DNA of 64,000 bases from Chloroflexi bacterium TSY (lineage in GTDB: Bacteria; Chloroflexota; Anaerolineae; Caldilineales; Caldilineaceae): assembly GCA_019217005.1 (NCBI GenBank), contig JAHBNG010000070.1, positions 1 to 64,000 on the forward strand. The letters run 5' to 3'. A model generated the notes under the pieces. That model worked only from the letters and a program-made list of their open reading frames with translations. It was not told the origin of the DNA and made no database searches. The position numbers and the translations under genes are program-made. Position 1 is the first letter of the stretch; each line of letters begins with the position of its first letter. Below are positions 63,822 through 64,000 of the stretch, piece by piece.

Positions 63822-64000
63822 TTACATCTGACCAAATGCCGTTAGAAACTCTGCCACCCGCTTCACGACAACGTCTAAAATCTCTTTCCCCTGCACGGCG
63901 GTTGATTTCGCTGGCTCGTCAGTATACCCGGAACCAGCAGCCCAAACGCCATGTTTCTGGATCGTAGCACCAGCCAACGGTGCAAAGAGTCCTGCCCCTT
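63822..64000 (-). CDS. C-terminal part of a creatininase-like protein (cut by window edge)
   Basis: The minus-strand frame runs in from 64000 and ends at a TAA at 63822. The visible tail has HGVWAAGSGYTDEPAKSTAV and an alpha-helical end (KEILDVVVKRVAEFLTAFGQ). This layout resembles the C-terminus of creatininase (creatinine amidohydrolase-like) proteins, which are common beside enolase-superfamily and PhyH genes, but with only about 58 residues the assignment is tentative. Confidence 0.45.
   Translation of the reverse strand, partial: GAGLFAPLAGATIQKHGVWAAGSGYTDEPAKSTAVQGKEILDVVVKRVAEFLTAFGQM

Overview
The window is a gene-sparse, repeat-rich piece of a free-living bacterial chromosome. The most likely source is a member of Chloroflexota (Anaerolineae/Caldilineae type). 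This rests on gene content only: a BTAD-AAA regulator, a Thr/Pro-rich lipoprotein with an SH3-like domain, a UVR-containing ClpC, a bacterial aeRF1-like protein, and many PhyH, enolase-superfamily and Gfo/Idh genes. No rRNA or tRNA gene was recognised, so the phylum call is inference.

Layout. 1-6,023 (minus strand) is a candidate R-body-like locus: a SARP/BTAD-type regulator, then three small paralogous proteins, then two RebB-family genes, the last running off the left edge. The promoter ahead of the first small gene carries two clusters of direct repeats with an exact 11-bp period, the spacing used by SARP regulators. An IS copy sits inside the operon and both RebB genes show paired frame breaks. 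6,024-13,900 holds scattered housekeeping genes (HD phosphohydrolase, EEP hydrolase, MOSC, sirtuin, K+ channel, rpe). 13,900-19,300 holds rpiA and a minus-strand cluster of a ketosynthase III, an alpha/beta hydrolase and two ceramide-glucosyltransferase-like enzymes, probably making a glycolipid. 19,700-32,600 is a catabolic region (solute-binding-like membrane protein, DUF3604-like protein, enolase-superfamily enzyme, GH4, two PhyH dioxygenases, a permease remnant, a lipoprotein). 32,800-37,900 holds ClpC, a bacterial aeRF1-like protein and a 2-hydroxyacid dehydrogenase.

38,100-40,930 is a mobile-element graveyard: an ISL3 remnant next to a tyrosine recombinase that is itself split by a complete IS, then an excisionase-like gene. 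41,400-50,300 holds a split metallo-beta-lactamase, an FtsX-type permease with a TetR regulator and two matching operator palindromes, an Mrp ATPase, and a PIN/RHH toxin-antitoxin pair whose toxin gene contains an IS that in turn contains a MITE. 50,300-64,000 holds a PLP dehydratase, an amidase, an HNH protein, a Phd/RelE pair, IS630 and IS1380-like elements, a second catabolic set (Gfo/Idh, PhyH, enolase superfamily, HpcH/HpaI aldolase), a TerC protein and a gene cut by the right edge.

The dominant structural theme is small non-autonomous repeats. One 155-bp family has four copies, all with 8-bp target duplications. A CAGTAG-ended family has 5-bp duplications. Several palindromic families lie between genes, and some insert inside coding sequences without breaking frame. 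In six places removing the insert and one target copy rejoins the host gene exactly. Single-base frame breaks, often in homopolymers, are frequent, so part of the apparent decay may be sequence error.
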